Shown here: positions 1 to 12,829 of the stretch, piece after piece
Position numbering within the stretch: the first letter of the stretch is position 1
How the letters are laid out: each line of letters opens with the position of its first letter
From: Hyperoodon ampullatus
Taxonomy: Eukaryota > Chordata > Mammalia > Artiodactyla > Ziphiidae
Length of the DNA stretch: 64,000 bases
Assembly (NCBI GenBank): GCA_949752795.1
Contig: OX457063.1
Coordinates: 70,393,783 to 70,457,782 of the forward strand
Direction of reading: 5' to 3'
Made by a program: the position numbers and the translations under genes
The notes under the pieces: generated by a model
What the model was told of the DNA's origin: nothing
Seen by the model: only the letters and a program-made list of their open reading frames with translations
Databases searched by the model: none

Positions 1-38
1 ATGGACCACATGCCAGATCCAGCAAGCTTTTACAGGAA

Positions 39-41
<3 letters not shown>

Positions 42-90
<49 letters not shown>
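42..90. repeat. (CT)n microsatellite
   Basis: An almost pure CT dinucleotide run of about 49 bases with one TTT interruption. It is a simple repeat with no coding content, and its length probably varies between individuals. Confidence 0.95.
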
Positions 91-1960
91 AGGACTTCCC
101 ACTAATTACTGACCACATGGTGGACTTAAGTGTGGGATGATAAAATTTGCCTGTTTGCATCTATCCCTCTCAATTCCTAGACTCTTAAGGCTGACATTGT
201 TTTCTTATATGAAACCCAGAAAGTGACTTTTAAAACTTACTTGCCTTGTAGCACATCTGCAGGAAAGGATCAACGTGCCATAAACTCTAGGCAGGATTTA
301 AAAATGTAATTTAATGGATTTGTTAGGATCAGGAAAAAGACAGTCAAAGGCAGAGTGAGACAGGGAGTGGTGTAGGGCCTGAGAAAGTGGTTGCCGTGTG
401 GCCACTGGGGAATAGGGAATGTAAAAAGCTTCTTGCACACATTGCCTCATCTATAAAAACCAGAACCACTTGGCATCTGTCTAAGTAACAAATGGATCTA
501 AGGGCTGTCGAGAAGAGTTGGCAGGAAATGGTCCCCAGGGCTATGATATTTTCAGATCATGTGCACTTCCCTATAATGCATAGTTCATGGATTACGGAAC
601 TCTGTTCACATGTCTTTTCTATCTAAGGACTAAATTTTGCAGGTTATGATTTGTCTGACTATCACAGTTTCTGGTGGTAAGAGAATAAATCTGGATAGTT
701 GAGATAAGGAGAAACTGTAAATTTTGCTTTCGAGGTGCAGGGAAGAGGAAAGCAGTGTGAAGAAGTATTAAGAGGAAAAAGGATGGAGAGTGATCATAGT
801 GATAGTGGAGATAAAGAGTGTTAGTAGAGGAAAGGGTCGTAGGGGCCTTGGGCAAGCCCCTCTCTCCACTTTCAGGAATTTGGCTTTAAATGGAAACCTC
901 TGTTCTATACGAACAAATACAAATTGACCTGTAGGTTTGAGACCTTTCTGTGTCTGACATTCACTGTAAGCAGGTACCTTGTACTCAGCAGAGCACAATG
1001 TAAGATTCCTACACACACACTCTAGCTGATTGGTTTTTGATCCCAAATCAGTTTCCACTACAGCACTGTGGGCTAATAAATCTGTGGGAAGAAGAGACCC
1101 TCAGCAAGACATTGCAACCACAAAAACCAAGAACTAAAACAAAAACAAAAAACTGAGTTTAATTTTAAAAGTCTGGTTTGTCCTTGAGTGAACTGGTTGT
1201 TCTGCTTTGTTTCTTTCTTTGAAATATGGAGGCCACAGAAACTGTCTACAAAATTAAGGTCTCCATTTCCTATCTTACTCATTAAAAAAGTAAACTGCTT
1301 TCCACGACTCACTCTTGACTACACGTTGACCCTGCTCCCCTGCCTAGACAGAAGTAAACAAGCAAACGCTTACCTGCTGAAAATACAGGAACAATAGGCA
1401 AAACTTCAAAATCCTTGCTTTTGCAAGCCTGATATCTATTAGCAGTCAAAAAACCATTCTAGGTCATAATTCCTGACAAGATTTACTTTGGGAGTGAAAC
1501 AGACACTTTATAGCAGACAGGATGTCAAAGGACACTCAAACCTTTCGGTCCCAACCCTTGAGTCACTGACATTGTTTATACCAGTTGTGCCTCTTCCCAA
1601 TTAAATGGGACACTTTGTTGCTTTTTTAAAAATTTTAGTGCATCTTATATCTGCTATTGTGAAGCCTTTAATTGCTATAGCATAGTAGAGGATTCTTTAT
1701 ATTCTTGAAAATATTTAGGATCCTACCCCAGGTGTAAAAATAAACTGCTCAAAACCTCTTGTCAAGTTTAAGCTTGAAGCTGTTGTATCCTTTGGGTTAT
1801 TTTCACATTCACGGTTTTCCAGGCTCTTCTTTACAGATTCCCTTCAATTTCTGAGCCCAAAGACCATCTGTAGCTCCCTCCAGCCCAACTTCCCCAGTTT
1901 CCCAGTTTTAACACACATCTCCTATATTCAGGACCTCGGCTAACTCCTCTGAACCTTTTG
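91..1960. other. Unrecognised 3' flank of RPRM
   Basis: This stretch has ordinary AT-rich mammalian composition, with only short chance ORFs (up to 96 codons) that lack coding signs. I do not recognise any repeat family here. It lies downstream of the RPRM poly(A) signal. Conserved regulatory elements are possible but cannot be judged from one sequence. Confidence 0.5.
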
Positions 1961-1990
1961 CCCGGCCTGGGGCTGATAACCCAGGCCGGG
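1961..1990. other. Perfect GC-rich inverted repeat (hairpin)
   Basis: CCCGGCCTGGG at 1961-1971 is matched exactly by its reverse complement CCCAGGCCGGG at 1980-1990, with an 8-base loop between. The stem is 11 bp with no mismatch in otherwise AT-rich flank, about 600 bp beyond the RPRM poly(A) signal. The function is unknown. A chance palindrome, a dimeric protein-binding site or a structured RNA element are all possible. Confidence 0.85.
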
Positions 1991-2122
1991 TTTCTCTTTT
2001 AATACCGCCCTTTAGCTAGGAACGTAATATGGCAAAGACAACGCATGTCTTGTTTTAGTAACAATGGTTAACCCCAGGGAGAATTAGCGTCACTATGTAC
2101 TTTAGGACCTACTTTTCTTCGG

Positions 2123-2158
2123 TTTTTTTGTTTTTTGTTTTTTTGTTTTTTGTTTTTG
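2123..2158 (+). repeat. T-rich (T6-7 G)n simple repeat
   Basis: Five or so units of six or seven T followed by G, ending just where CpG density begins to rise. It is a simple repeat and marks the outer edge of the CpG island. Confidence 0.85.
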
Positions 2159-2620
2159 ATCAGCATCCTGACGCCGTCTTGCTGACGTTGGTCAGGGGAA
2201 AGATGCCCTCCCTGAAGGCTGGACAAGCCGTCTCTTCCTTTCATTAGCGGTGTAACCCTGTGTTCCCACCGGAGCCCTGCACGGAAGTGTCATCTTCCCG
2301 CGGGGGCCTCCCGTCGTCTCGCCTGGCTCAGAGAGCTGAGCCTAAATGAAATATAAAATATTAACTGTAAAGGAAAACAAAGGATGCTGCCTCCAGGACG
2401 GCTCCTGTGCCTGCGGCTTGGCCATGTCTCACTCGTCCCTGGGCCTCTCTGTCTCGCTCCCACCCTCGTCCCTGCGTAGGATCCACGAGTTGAATCGCAG
2501 CTCTCCAAAGCGAATTCCACCCCGAACCGGTAACCCGAGTCCTCACCGTCGCCCGTTCCCTTCTGCCGGGAGCGCAGAATGACCACCAGGAGGCCAGGAA
2601 CAAAACACTTAAATGTTGCA

Positions 2621-2626
2621 TTTATT
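2621..2626 (-). terminator. Probable RPRM poly(A) signal
   Basis: TTTATT on the plus strand reads AATAAA on the minus strand, about 870 bases beyond the RPRM stop codon. Cleavage would fall near 2595-2610. With a start near 4050-4100 this gives a transcript of about 1.5 kb, which agrees with my recollection of the Reprimo mRNA size. I saw no other exact AATAAA between this site and the stop codon. Confidence 0.75.
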
Positions 2627-3493
2627 AAGGAAATGTTAAATAAGGGGGGGGGGAGTCAAAACGGTGTCACAAATGTCAAGAGCACTTTTGTGGCGTAAAC
2701 CGTGCAGTCACGAGCTCGGAGTTCTATTCCGAGTCTTTGTCCCGGTGCCAGCTGGAGGGCCAGCCCCTCCCCCCGCCCCCCAAAGACCCAGTTGGAAATG
2801 CATGAAAAGAAACAACTCACCCCATTCATAGGCTCCCCTCCCCCCACCCCTTCTCCCAACACAAAACTCTAACCCCCAGGCAGGCAAACAGGCCACTAGG
2901 GCGGAAAAAGACTTATCAAATATTTGTATTCAAGCAAACAAACACAAAATCCCTTAAAACGGCACGTTACAATCAATCGAAGGTATTTATCGCCCCTCCT
3001 GCCAGGGCTGGGAGGAGCGGGAGGGAACGGGCGCGGAGCCGGACACGGATTTTTGTGTCCCCGTTAGTTCGGTTAAGTGGAGTATAGGCGGGTCACTTTT
3101 CCGGTCACCAGGCAAGGGGTGCCGTTGGTCTCTCCCTGCCTGCCCTCTCCACCTGCCCCCAGAGCTTGGCCCACCTGCGGGTGGAAAGGGGCCTTGGCCC
3201 GGCCGGTGTCCCCGCATCCCGCGCCAGCGGCAGCTTCCAAAGTTCTGCGCCCCAATGACCGCCTTCTTGCCACTTGCTGCTGGAGTCCAGAGTCAGGGCT
3301 CTCTTCTATAGCCAGGCCTGGGGACTTTGAGAGAGCCAGCGAGAAACGGGTCGCTTCATCCCGAAAGGCAGAAGTCGAGAGAAATAATTGACTCCGACAG
3401 GTTTGCTTCGCCCAGTCTTGGATGGTGAGGGGGCGCGGCCCGGCTGGTGAAGTGGGGAGGCGTGGGGCGGCTGCCGCGGGGGCCGGGGGCCGG
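2627..3493 (-). other. RPRM: RPRM 3' untranslated region (inferred)
   Basis: This is the sequence between the RPRM stop codon and the candidate poly(A) signal. The half next to the stop codon is CpG-dense. The distal half is mixed and includes a run of nine G at 2645-2653 (C on the mRNA). ORFs that cross it on either strand look like products of high GC content rather than genes. The extent is inferred from the poly(A) signal only. Confidence 0.6.
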
Positions 3494-4300
<807 letters not shown>

Positions 4301-4559
4301 GGGCTTGATGGATGATTGAAGCGTTTCGGGTGGGGGAAGGGTTGCGACCAGCTGAAAGTTTCCTAAGAACTGGGTCACACTAGCTCTGCGTGTCCTTTGC
4401 CTCCCGCCCCTCTCACCTCCGGGAGGTGGAAAGTGGCGATGAATCGCAGGTGCCAGATGGTGCTGGCGAATGCATGGACCCGCCGCCTGTGCTTGACTTT
4501 GTCTTGCATGCGACGTATGTCTAGTGGTGTAGGGGTGTATTTTTACAAAAGCAATGATT

Positions 4560-4640
4560 TTAGGAAGAAAGGAAGAAAAGCTGGGAGGGAAGAAAGGAGA
4601 GAAAGAAAAGAAGAAAGGGAGGGAGAGAGGAAGCGATTGG
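4560..4640 (+). repeat. Polypurine (GGAA/GAAA) tract upstream of RPRM
   Basis: About 80 bases made almost wholly of A and G, with irregular GGAAG and GAAAG units, just outside the CpG island. It is a simple repeat. Such tracts can form triplex DNA or bind ETS-type factors, which is inference only here. Confidence 0.85.
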
Positions 4641-7480
4641 AAGACAGAGTAAGGCAGGCTTTATAGTGACTTTTGAGGCAAAGGAAAGGGGGTTAGGAGA
4701 AGGAGGGGTTCTTCCGTGGCCTTTGTGTGGAGATGGTCGCCAGGAACAGGGTCACCTCTCTGGTGAGGGAGGGGAAGGTGGACAGAATGGCTACCCTTGT
4801 AATCTCAATTGCAAATGAGTTTTTGGATGTGTTTCCAATGTTTTTCTCTGTTGGCAGTAAATCAGTTGTTTAAGGGAATTGCTCATCAACATCCATCACC
4901 TAGAACACTAGCCAACTGCTGGAAGCCCTCCCCATTTTCCGTAAGCTGATATATTTCACCTTAGTCATTTTAAACAAAGCTACATATGTTGTAGGGGCCT
5001 GATTGAGACTTCAGTCCATTATGATTCTGCTTCTGGTTTCATTGAAATGTTACGAACCTGTCAGATTGTTTCTTGAGCTCTAGAAGAATACTTCAGGTTT
5101 TTATTTTTTAAATCTTTTCTACTTTTTAAAAATTTCTTCCCCCTCTCTTCTTCTTCCTCTCTCCCTCCCTTTTTTCTTTCAACTGTGACAACTGGAAACC
5201 AGTAACTTGAAGCCCAGTCCAAATTTCTGATAGACCATATTTACTAAATTTCTATTAAAACAAAGTAGCTATCTTGCCATTTTCAACTCTATTCTCAATT
5301 CCATTATATTTTCTTGTTAAACCCTCTGATTTTTGTCTCCCCAAACATTATTTACTCCATGTTCAAAGGTTTCCTTAAATGTTTTCATAGTACTTCGTGA
5401 CCACAATAAAACAGTGAACTGTATTTCACTGAAGAGTTTTCAACTTTTGGATGTTGATTGTATATCAGCCTCAATAAGTTTAGACCCTTCTAAATAGCTG
5501 TTTTTGTTTTGAAGGGATGTTTAATAGCTGAAGACCCAGGCTTCTGGGCCTCATCCTCAATTCACCTGGTTTATTGCTCTAGTTTCCCATGGTTATAATT
5601 GCCTTGAAGAATGCTTCCACTCCCAACAATTTCTTCTTTGGACAAATTTATTATTTATTGATTGGAAAAAAACATTTAAATCTCACTATACAGACTATCT
5701 TAGTTAATATGGGTGATACTTAACAGTAAAACATAATGCATATGTGAAAAAAATTATAGGAGATTTTAAGATAATATAAAGCAATACTACCATGAATGGT
5801 AGAGGCAAGTAGTAGGAATTTAGAAAAACAAAAGGTGGAGAATAGAGGTCCATTTCCAGGGATATTAACTTGCACAGGATTGTATGTTTAGTAGAAGTTG
5901 GGTACAGGTGATTAGAGACAATAGCCCCATCTTTATGTGACAAAAACAAAGAGAATTATAGTACATTTGTAAGGTCCGGTTACAAAAAGTTCCCAAAAGT
6001 GTTAATTGAATCATTTCAGAATTTGAGTATATTTATTGATATTAACAGTACTACTGTTTTAGTCAGAAGTCATTGTTAAAAGGATCAAATTTTGGAGTCC
6101 AGTAGAGATTTTATATCTTTAAACCTCTAGATTTGAGGAGTATGTTCTTAAAAGAAATAATGTAACACTCTGACTTTATTTTGTTTCAGCTTTACTCCCA
6201 ACAGCCTCAGAGCTGTGGGTAAGATAGCGCAATTCCCATCAGCTAGTTCAGATCTCTCTTTTGTTTTCTTTACTCCCCCCCGACCCCTGCTCCCACCAAC
6301 CTGAGTTTGTTGGATAAGATTGCTTGGAGTATTTAGATGGAAATTAACTATAAACCTAGTAGTACAAAACTTACATTTATCACTCACTTTTTACTGGATT
6401 TAAGGGGGTACAGATGGCTAGAGCTTTTCTACAGAAATTGTTTATCTTTCTCTTTTGTATTTGGAAAATTTTTCTCTCGGCTTTCCTCCAGTTATTCACC
6501 TATTTCCTAGAAAAATCTTAGAGATGTGGAAAAGAAATGTTGATATAGAAAAACTTATTTCTAGAAAAACAGATGGTGATGTGAAATGGGGTAATGTATT
6601 GATAACTCACTTCAAATAAAAGGATTTTGATACATACAATGACTCACTGTTATATTTATTTAACTAGTGACCTCTTCTACTTTATTGGAAAGAATGTTTG
6701 ATTTCAAAAAAGTAAATACAGTATTCAGCATTTCACAAAATACATGTTACACAAGGAAGGAAACATTTGTCTATTCTTTCCCGAAAATATATCTATGACA
6801 TAATAAATTCTATAAAGGCTGTTATTGATGGGCATCTGTGATCAGTAGACATTGGATCTATAGTTTGAATAGTCTTGCTATAGGACCAGAAACTTTCAAT
6901 ATCAAAGGTCTTTTCCTTGATTCTCTCTCTGTGTATATCATGAAAATATTAAGAAGACATTTTTAAAAAGAGAATATCAGATATATAAAGGATCTTTATA
7001 ACTTTGAGGCAAGCTTTTTAAAAAATAAATTACTCTATATTACACAAGGTAAGTAGAAGAGTAAGCACTCATATTCATTCATAAAGGCAGACTCAGCACC
7101 TGGAACACAAGAAAGCCAGAAATAAGCCAAATAGGTCATTGAACCACCAAAATAGATATCATGAAAGCCAAGTACCTAAGCTTGTATATTTTTCTCCTGA
7201 GGTTGATCCCTCAAATTCTCTCAAACCTATGCATTTTTACTTCTCACACAGTTTTAACTCTCTCTTTTATCTCTTTTTTCTTGATGACAGGACATCAGTA
7301 TCAACATGTGGGTTGGAGAGGAGAAAACAGCCAGAGGTAGGTGCTTTTACAACCACAAGGAATAACAGCAACAACCAGAAGGAAAAACATTAAACAACAT
7401 ACACAAATTTTCTAAGAGTGTGCAGTATTGGTTTGGGGACATTAAATATAGAGACAGACATTCTTAGATGGTTAGGAGTC
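4641..7480. other. Unrecognised AT-rich upstream flank of RPRM
   Basis: Moderately AT-rich DNA with no ORF that looks coding and no repeat family I can name. It includes a pyrimidine-rich patch at about 5125-5180. Upstream enhancers of RPRM could lie here, but one sequence alone cannot show that. Confidence 0.45.
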
Positions 7481-7484
7481 TAGC

Positions 7485-7690
7485 AAAATGTGTAAAGACA
7501 TGGACTTTGAATCCTGCTGTCTTCACTTACTAGCTGTGTGATCTTGGAAAAGTTCCTTTACTTCTTTGTACCTCATTTACTTATCTGTGAAATGGGGATG
7601 ATATTTCACAGGAGGTTGAACGGATTGATCTAATCTATGGAAATATCTGAGAATAGTTATTAAATAAAATAGTTATCAAACAAAATAGTT
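7485..7690 (+). repeat. MIR SINE (old)
   Basis: Contains the characteristic MIR core and tail phrases: 'tagctgtgtgatcttgg' followed by 'cctcatttacttatctgtgaaatggg'. It is strongly diverged, as expected of an element from before the placental radiation. Confidence 0.85.
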
Positions 7691-7854
7691 ACCAAATAAA
7701 AATATATTGCAGTAGCTCCCGAGGAGGCATCAATTGTATAGTCCTTTAAAAAAAGGCTGAATTTTGTTCAGTATTTTCTTTTTAAGAAGGCTGGAAAGTG
7801 AGTGATACATTTTAGAAATATTGCCATATGAAGTGATTGACCTTGTTACAAAAA

Positions 7855-8534
7855 TAATTGCAAGGATGTGGAGAAATTAAAACCCTTGTGAGTTGCTGGT
7901 GGGAATGTGAAATGGTGCAGCCTCTGTGGAAAATAGTATGGCGGTTCCTCAAAAAATTAAACATAGAATTTCCATATGATCCAGCCATTTGATTTTAGGT
8001 ATATTCCCCCGAAAATTGAAAGCAAGGGCTTTAACAGGTATTTGTACACCAATGTTCATAGCAACATTATTCACAGTAGCCAAAAGGTGGAAACAATTCA
8101 AATGTCCATCAGTGGATGAAAGGATAAACGAGATGGTGGTATATACATACAATGGACTATATGCAGCCTTAAAAAGCAATACAGTTCTGATACATGCTGT
8201 AACATGGATAAATCTTGAAGGCATTGCGCTAAGTGAAATAAGACAGACACAAAAGGACTAATATTGTATGATTCCATTTATATTAGGATAGTCAAATTCA
8301 TAGAGACAGAAAGTAGAATACTGGTTACCAGAGGCTAGGGAGAGGAGGTAATGGGGAGTTATTGTTTAACTGAAATGTACAAAGTTTCAGTTGGGGAAGA
8401 TGAAAAAGTTCTGTAGATAAATGATGGTGATGCTTGCACAACAGTGTGAATGTACTTAATGGCACTGAATTGTACACTTGAAAATTTTTAAAATGGTAAA
8501 TTTTATGTTATGCATAACACAATAAAAATTCTAA
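7855..8534 (+). mobile_element. L1 3' fragment (ORF2 end plus 3'UTR)
   Basis: Carries the conserved end of L1 ORF2 ('aaggatgtggagaaatt', then the region encoding PMFIATLFTVAKRWKQFKCPS, an L1 ORF2 C-terminal signature, in an open stretch at 7989-8261), followed by an old-type 3'UTR ending at an AATAAAAA. It is 5'-truncated and decayed, and is not a functional gene. Confidence 0.88.
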
Positions 8535-9158
8535 ATATTTTAATTAGATCTAACATAAATACTATATAAATTTCTGCAATTCAGAGAAGTTAGAAAATAA
8601 CCCCCAGAAGTCATTATTCTTCTCCCCATAGCTCAAAGCCCTTGAAATTTAGAGTATTTTCTTCCTGTTTTTTGCTATCGTTATTTTAACTTAGTCTTGA
8701 CCATGAAGTAAATACAGTTTATACGTTACTTTTTACCCTTAACCCTATATTTTCCCATAGCATTAAAAAATTATTATATGCACATTTTTAATGAGTGTAT
8801 AGCACTTCATTATTGAACATACCATTGTTTATAAACCATTACTTTGTAGCAGGGCAGTTATGTTCCTCTCACATATTGTTATTGAATCAATCAAGTTCTT
8901 GCTCATTAATGTTTCTATATTTAGATTACATTGATAGGATAAATTTGCACAATTGAAATTTTTGGTGAAAACCATATTTTTTTTTAAAAAAACAGCACAC
9001 AGCCAAATTGTTTGTAAAAACGGCATTACCAATCTTCACTCTCATTTGAAAAGCATACAAATACACATTTTATCACGCCCTCTAGGTATTCTCAACTTCA
9101 GCTACTTTTAGAAACACCTAAAGTACTTAAAAAAATTTTGTTATCCAAATCAAACCCA
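8535..9158. other. No recognised feature
   Basis: AT-rich sequence with no credible coding region. The part at about 8790-8860 loosely resembles old LINE 3' sequence, but I cannot assign it. Confidence 0.4.
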
Positions 9159-9475
9159 CAAGGATTAAATCAGAATTTCTGAGGGCAGGACCCGTGTCTG
9201 TATTTCTTAAAATTTCCCAGGTGATTCAATAGACTAGCTATAGCTGAAAACCACTGTTCAGAGCAGTGTTTTCAAATTTCCCCTATCTTAAGCTCACCTA
9301 GATTGGGCTGGGAAATGACTGATTCCCAGGTCCTACTGCAACCCAATTGAATTAGAATTTCCCTAACTTGATTTCTGGGTCCATCCACTGGGATTCTGCT
9401 TTGGTGGGCCTTAGATGGGCCCCATAAATTTGAATTCTTAGCAAGTACGATTAGGAAATGCTGTTCTTGAACACC
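9159..9475. repeat. MER5-like hAT MITE remnants
   Basis: Phrases such as 'ggattaaatcagaatttctgagggcaggacc', broken by divergence, then 'cccaggtgattcaatag' and 'gaaaaccactg', match the layout of MER5-type non-autonomous hAT elements. A second diverged stretch at 9270-9475 repeats the pattern. No target duplication is readable. The family call is from memory. Confidence 0.6.
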
Positions 9476-9847
9476 AAGTATGATTTTAAAAATTATCATT
9501 GCATACTTGATAGGGAAAAAAACAGTACCTTGTTTGAAGTTGTGTATTATAAATTGTAGTGGGCTATGTTTCTACATATGTATTATAAAGCTGTATGTCC
9601 TACTTGGCAATTTTTATATTCAGAGTCAGGTCCTTTGTCTATTTCTCATTTGACATTTTATTGTTCACATTGATTTATTGATTTATAATAAGTCTTTATC
9701 AAATATTTTAACCTTAAGTATGGCATATTTATAAATATTTTTCCAGTTCATTTGCCTTTTAAGTTGGACTATATCCTTTTTGGGTACATGGAATTTTCTT
9801 AGGTATGTAAATACTTCAACATTTTCACCTGTGATTTCTTTCATTGC
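9476..9847. other. No recognised feature
   Basis: AT-rich DNA with short chance ORFs only. It ends at the poly(T) run that marks the tail of the neighbouring retropseudogene. Confidence 0.4.
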
Positions 9848-10476
9848 TTTTTTTTTTTTTTTTTTTTAAAGGGGAAAGCACATATTTATTACATCAGAGA
9901 AAGTTCTTTCACATAAGACCCATGCTGGGGACACAGGTTCAGGCAAGTCTCTACCACAGCTGCTTTTGGCAGGTGGCTCACTGGGGACATACACTTTGAC
10001 CTGGCTCAGCTTTAATGATCTTGCAGAATGCTCCCATAATATCTGCCAAGGCATCAAACTAGGATGTGAAAATGTTGCAAATTCATGTATGGGTTTTTCA
10101 TCTTATGAAAAATCTAGCATTGCTATCATAAAATTAATAGTTTCCCAATAAAACACAATATCTACATTTTATATCCAACATCAGCTCCTTCATAGCCAGC
10201 ATTTGAGTTGCTTTCCTTACTAGGTGCCAGGCACAGGAAAGGCATTCTGAATCTCAGATTATATGGATTATCCACAGCCATCCACCAGAAGACATTTAGA
10301 AATAACCCACCCTAGGAGACCTTTCACATCCACCTTGTAAATTGTTTGGCTGATCTTGGAAAAGAATGGTGAGCAGTGGATGGTGTAGGTAGATGGTCCA
10401 TTCACACCGGCAAACACATCTGTGGTCTCATTCTCTTGGTCAGCCATAAAACTTTAGCACAGAGATGAAAATAAAA
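9848..10476 (-). pseudogene. Probable processed pseudogene, source gene not identified
   Basis: Read on the minus strand, this ends in AATAAA (plus 9885-9890) followed 17 bases later by an unbroken A tail of about 20 (plus 9848-9867), the layout of a retrocopied mRNA. Near its other end is a start codon at 10445-10447 opening a 59-codon frame (to 10268) that begins MADQENETTDVFAG and continues to VDGCG. A further coding-like patch (AGYEGADVGYKM then a stop) lies near 10150-10200 in minus sense, and an open frame covers 9866-10057. I do not recognise the protein. Target duplications are not visible, so the insertion is probably old or the 5' end is misjudged. An A-tailed unknown SINE is the alternative. 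Confidence 0.5.
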
Positions 10477-10539
10477 TGAAATAAAATGAATCCCTATGAT
10501 GTACAAAGTTTAGCCAACCCTAATAATACATAAAGCCCA

Positions 10540-10992
10540 CCTCAACTAAGTGAAATAAGCCAGTCACAGAAAGACAAATACTGTATGATTCCATTTATAT
10601 GGGGTATCTAAAATGGTAAAACTCATAGAAGCAGAGAAAATAATAGTGGTTGCCAGCCTCTGGGGGTTGGGAAAATGAGGAGTTATTCAATGAGTAGGAA
10701 GTTTCAGTTATGCCAAATGAGTAAGTTCTAGATACCTACTGTACAACATAGTGCCACTTCAAAATTCATTAAGAGCGTAGACTCACATTGTGTTCTCACC
10801 AAAAAACAAACAAAACCCAAAAAACAAAACTAAGGGATACAAGGGAACTCTGAGAGGTGGTAAATATGTCTGTCACCTAACTGTGGCAATGGTGGTATGG
10901 GTGTTTGCATGTGTCCGAACTCATCAAATTGTACACATCAAATATATGCAGTTCTTTGTATATGTTATACCACAATAAACCTGTTTTTTAAA
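10540..10992 (+). mobile_element. L1 3'UTR fragment (old type)
   Basis: Starts with the L1 phrase 'gtgaaataagccagtcacagaaag' and 'tgtatgattccatttatatg', the same region as in the L1 copy at 8230-8290. It ends at 'caataaacctg' with an A-rich tail near 10990. It is diverged and truncated. Confidence 0.82.
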
Positions 10993-11446
10993 AAAGAATT
11001 AATTACTTGTCTAAGAGATAGAAAGAAGAGTGTGTCCCAGAGTTCACTGAAGAAAGAAAAACAGGCTGAAGCATTTTGCAGAGATAGGTCCCTGACCCCA
11101 TGCAGAAAAATTTTCTGGTGAATTGCTACCATCAGCAAAGCTAGTGTGTGCTACGTATTTGGCAAGTTATGGATGGAGGGGGGATTTTTTTTATTGCTTC
11201 TAAACTTAGAAAATTTACCCTCATCCAGAATTTATTATTTATATATTATTCTTTTTTATTTTTAAAACATTTTTTGTACTTGCATTGCTTTATATTTAAC
11301 ATAATGATCTATCTGGGAGGTGTTTTGGTATAAGTTTGCTCCCACCCTAAAGGGACCATAATAGGTAAATAATAACACTGACAAAATTTTAAAGTTTAGA
11401 ACTTAAGGGATTTCAGGTATCAGTTTCTTTATAATAGAAAGTATGC
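10993..11446. other. No recognised feature
   Basis: Unique-looking AT-rich DNA lying between two L1 fragments. No convincing ORF or repeat was seen. Confidence 0.4.
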
Positions 11447-11460
11447 AAACTCATTTTTAA

Positions 11461-11647
11461 AAATATCTTTATTGGAGTATAAATTGCTTTACAATGGTGT
11501 GTTTGTTTCTGTTGTACAACAAAGTGAATCAGCTATTACTATACATATATCCCCATATCTCCTCCCTCTTGCGTCTCCCTCCCACCCTCCCTAGCCCACC
11601 CCTCTAGGTTGTCACAAAGCATCGAGCTGCTCTCCCTGTGCTAATGA
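11461..11647 (-). mobile_element. Short 5'-truncated L1 3' end with target duplication
   Basis: On the minus strand this is the artiodactyl L1 3'UTR end ('...caattt-atactccaataaa' type), only 187 bases long. The 14-base direct repeat AAACTCATTTTTAA flanks it at 11447-11460 and 11648-11661, so it is a complete short L1 insertion severely truncated at its 5' end. Confidence 0.9.
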
Positions 11648-11661
11648 AAACTCATTTTTAA

Positions 11662-12821
11662 TGAAAATGTTAAACTTTAAGCTTCTAAAGTATAGAGACT
11701 ATATCTGCTTAATTTATCTTTTGATTTTTGCATCTACTTTATTCAGAGGAAATACAGCCAGCAAGTGAAGGAAACAGTAACAGTTAAACCAAATGTCTTT
11801 CCCTTTCTCTTGTATTTAAATACACTCCCTGGATCTCTGACCTGAGACCATCTGGTGACAGTCAACTTCTTTCTGTGGAAGGAGAGTGAACACTGTCCTT
11901 GTGTTACACAGGTGACCTCTTTGAGTCAGAGCGTTCTTTCAGTGCATGGGCACGTGGAGTAATATGGTGAGTAGCAGCCACAATGTTCTCATCTGTTAAT
12001 ACCTTTTTACTGCTGTTGAGATAAAGGGCCAAGAAAAGCATGCAGTAACTCACCCCCAAGCTTGATTAAAAAACCCTGACCACTGAACATGCTGAGAAGT
12101 TCTCAGAATGATACATCGTAGACCTAAAGTATCCAATTTTAGATGTACAGCATAGACAATTTTGGTCTCCATGGAATTTTTTCATTATTTCATTCTGATT
12201 TTCTGTCCACTTTTTAAAGTCTGCATGATTTAGACTTTAAGGTGAAAAAGCTACTGAGCTGCTTAAAGCCTTTAGTGCTACTGGTGCATCCCTTCCCACA
12301 TTAGAGAAATAGGACCTGTACCAGCCTGCAAATGGGGAGAAGCAGGTGGCTGCAAAAAGGCATGAAAAATGCAATTTCTCCAATTTCTAAGCTTCAGCTC
12401 AATTAATCTGAGGCAGGATTATATCTTTCATTTCCATAGGACAAGTGTGTACTGTTTTCCTTGACTATATAAAAATATGAAGGAGAAATCAGACTGGAAG
12501 TAAAGGGTGAAAACAAAATCTTTCCCATAGCATGTTGAATTTAGACTTATATATTTGAACTTATAAGGATTTATGTCTTCTGCAAATTTGTGCACACAAT
12601 GGAAGGAAACAATGAAAGTCACTTATTTTCAAATAACAAGTGGTGTTGTTTCTGTATTCAAACACTGATAATAGTGGTAACAGTAGTCCAACATTTACTG
12701 TATTCACATCTGTCACTTACCAATATCACTGCTCAATTTCCTTACCTGTCAACCATTTCTCTTTCCCTTCCCAAGACTTTTATAACAAGTAATTAGTATA
12801 TTTACTTGGGAAATAGTTATG
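11662..12821. other. No recognised feature
   Basis: Single-copy-looking DNA, AT-rich. There is no ORF over 70 codons with coding character and no repeat I can name. Confidence 0.4.
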
Positions 12822-12829
12822 GACTATTT

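Noticed and set aside
1961..2000. GC hairpin followed by T-rich bases, resembling a bacterial rho-independent terminator
   Set aside because: The window is plainly mammalian. Such terminators do not operate for RNA polymerase II, and the T run is interrupted.
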